Source: Musicola paradisiaca NCPPB 2511
GTDB lineage: Bacteria; Pseudomonadota; Gammaproteobacteria; Enterobacterales; Enterobacteriaceae
Reading direction: 5' to 3'
DNA: 54,629 nucleotides
NCBI RefSeq assembly: GCF_000400505.1
Contig: NZ_CM001857.1
Coordinates: 3,039,944-3,094,572 of the forward strand
Made by a program: the position numbers and the translations under genes. Under the pieces are notes generated by a model. The model was not told where the DNA came from and searched no databases. It saw nothing but the letters and a program-made list of their open reading frames with translations. Shown here in pieces: positions 53,956 through 54,629 of this stretch (its first letter is position 1; each line of letters opens with the position of its first letter).

Positions 53956-54629
53956 AACCGGTTTGCGTACTGGGCAACGGCCAATTGGGCCGTATGCTGC
54001 GTCAGGCGGGCGAACCGCTGGGCATCGCCGTTTATCCGGTGGGACTGGATGCGGAACCGGAATCGGTGCCGGTACATCACAGCGTCATCACCGCTGAAAT
54101 CGAACGTTGGCCGGAAACAGCGCTCACTCGCGAGCTGGCCCGTCATCCGGCATTCGTTAATCGCGACATCTTCCCGCTGCTGGCGGATCGCTATACCCAA
54201 AAACAACTGCTGGATGAACTCGATCTGGCAACCGCGCCCTGGCAGTTACTGGCATCAGAGCAGGAATGGCCGGGCGTCTTCGCCCGCTTGGGCGAATTGG
54301 CGATCGTCAAACGCCGCACCGGCGGTTACGACGGCCGCGGCCAGTGGCGCATCCGTCCCGGCGAAGAACATAGTCTGCCGGCCGAGTGCTACGGCGAATG
54401 CATCGTCGAACAGGGCATCAACTTTTCCGGCGAGGTTTCGCTGGTGGGCGCGCGCAGCGCGCAGGGCACATGCGTGTTCTACCCGTTGACCCATAACCTG
54501 CATCAGGACGGGATCCTGCGCGCCAGCGTTGCCTTGCCGCACCCCGCCCCGCAGTTGCAGCAGCAGGCGGAGCAGATGCTGTCCGCCATCATGAACCGCC
54601 TCGACTATGTGGGCGTCATGGCGATGGAG
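53952..54629 (+). CDS. purK: N5-carboxyaminoimidazole ribonucleotide synthase (truncated by the window end)
   Basis: The first 226 codons are present from the ATG at 53952; the rest lies beyond the window. The ATP-grasp start [20 protein letters not shown] and the stretches [36 protein letters not shown] and [14 protein letters not shown] fit PurK. It carboxylates AIR with ATP and bicarbonate. Overlap with purE and the upstream PurR box indicate the usual purEK operon. Confidence 0.96.
   Translation, partial: MKPVCVLGNGQLGRMLRQAGEPLGIAVYPVGLDAEPESVPVHHSVITAEIERWPETALTRELARHPAFVNRDIFPLLADRYTQKQLLDELDLATAPWQLLASEQEWPGVFARLGELAIVKRRTGGYDGRGQWRIRPGEEHSLPAECYGECIVEQGINFSGEVSLVGARSAQGTCVFYPLTHNLHQDGILRASVALPHPAPQLQQQAEQMLSAIMNRLDYVGVMAME

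Overview
The window looks like a chromosomal segment of an enterobacterium of the Pectobacteriaceae, most like Dickeya or Musicola. This is inferred from enteric housekeeping genes at the right end (folD, ybcJ, cysS, ppiB, lpxH, purEK with a PurR box), an rspA/rspB/ydfI/rspR-type sugar-acid locus, a YjiH/YjiG pair, a BhsA-type small protein, GC-rich coding sequence, and the edge of an iron-only nitrogenase cluster, which is rare in enterics.

Layout. 1-2.8 kb: end of an alternative nitrogenase locus (anfO, then the sigma54 activator gene anfA). anfA is preceded by two NifA-type upstream activator sequences, an IHF-like site and a -24/-12 promoter, and followed by a relic of a second sigma54 activator. 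2.9-7.2 kb: nucleoside hydrolase, a Pseudomonas-type DapD paralogue, a flavin-reductase-like protein, a DUF1471 protein and a frameshifted methyltransferase. 7.4-15.1 kb: one leftward operon with a GntR regulator, a complete Dpp/Opp-type peptide ABC importer and a gamma-glutamyltransferase without a signal peptide, suggesting uptake and cytoplasmic cleavage of gamma-glutamyl compounds. 15.1-16.8 kb: gene-poor DNA with copies of a MITE-like repeat. 16.8-19.1 kb: YjiH/YjiG and an M20 amidohydrolase. 19.7-21.4 kb: a TetR regulator facing an HcxA/YbdH-like dehydrogenase. 21.8-28.1 kb: rspA, rspB, a frameshifted ydfJ-like transporter, a fructuronate-reductase-type dehydrogenase and rspR.

28.8-45.9 kb: a large histidine utilisation (hut) region. 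It holds hutH-hutU, hutF-hutD and hutI-hutG for the five-step route through N-formylglutamate, the repressor gene hutC, a NitT/TauT-type ABC importer and a HisJQMP-type ABC importer. Six regions around these genes carry variants of one operator, CTTGTCTATACAAG, so the scattered units appear to form one HutC regulon. The last gene of the HisJQMP-type operon encodes a histidine ammonia-lyase family protein that lacks exactly the three residues that form the MIO cofactor. This is the most interesting item in the window. I suggest it is a trimethylammonia-lyase-like enzyme, for example acting on histidine betaine, that would feed urocanate into the hut pathway. A periplasmic ClpP-like protein sits inside the same region.

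45.9-54.6 kb: a NIT-domain chemoreceptor, folD-ybcJ, cysS, a DoxX-family membrane protein, ppiB-lpxH, and purE-purK, with purK cut by the window edge. Two genes (methyltransferase and ydfJ-like transporter) are broken by what look like one-base changes in runs of five A/T, so either sequencing error or real decay is possible. No rRNA, tRNA, CRISPR array or insertion sequence with a transposase gene was found.
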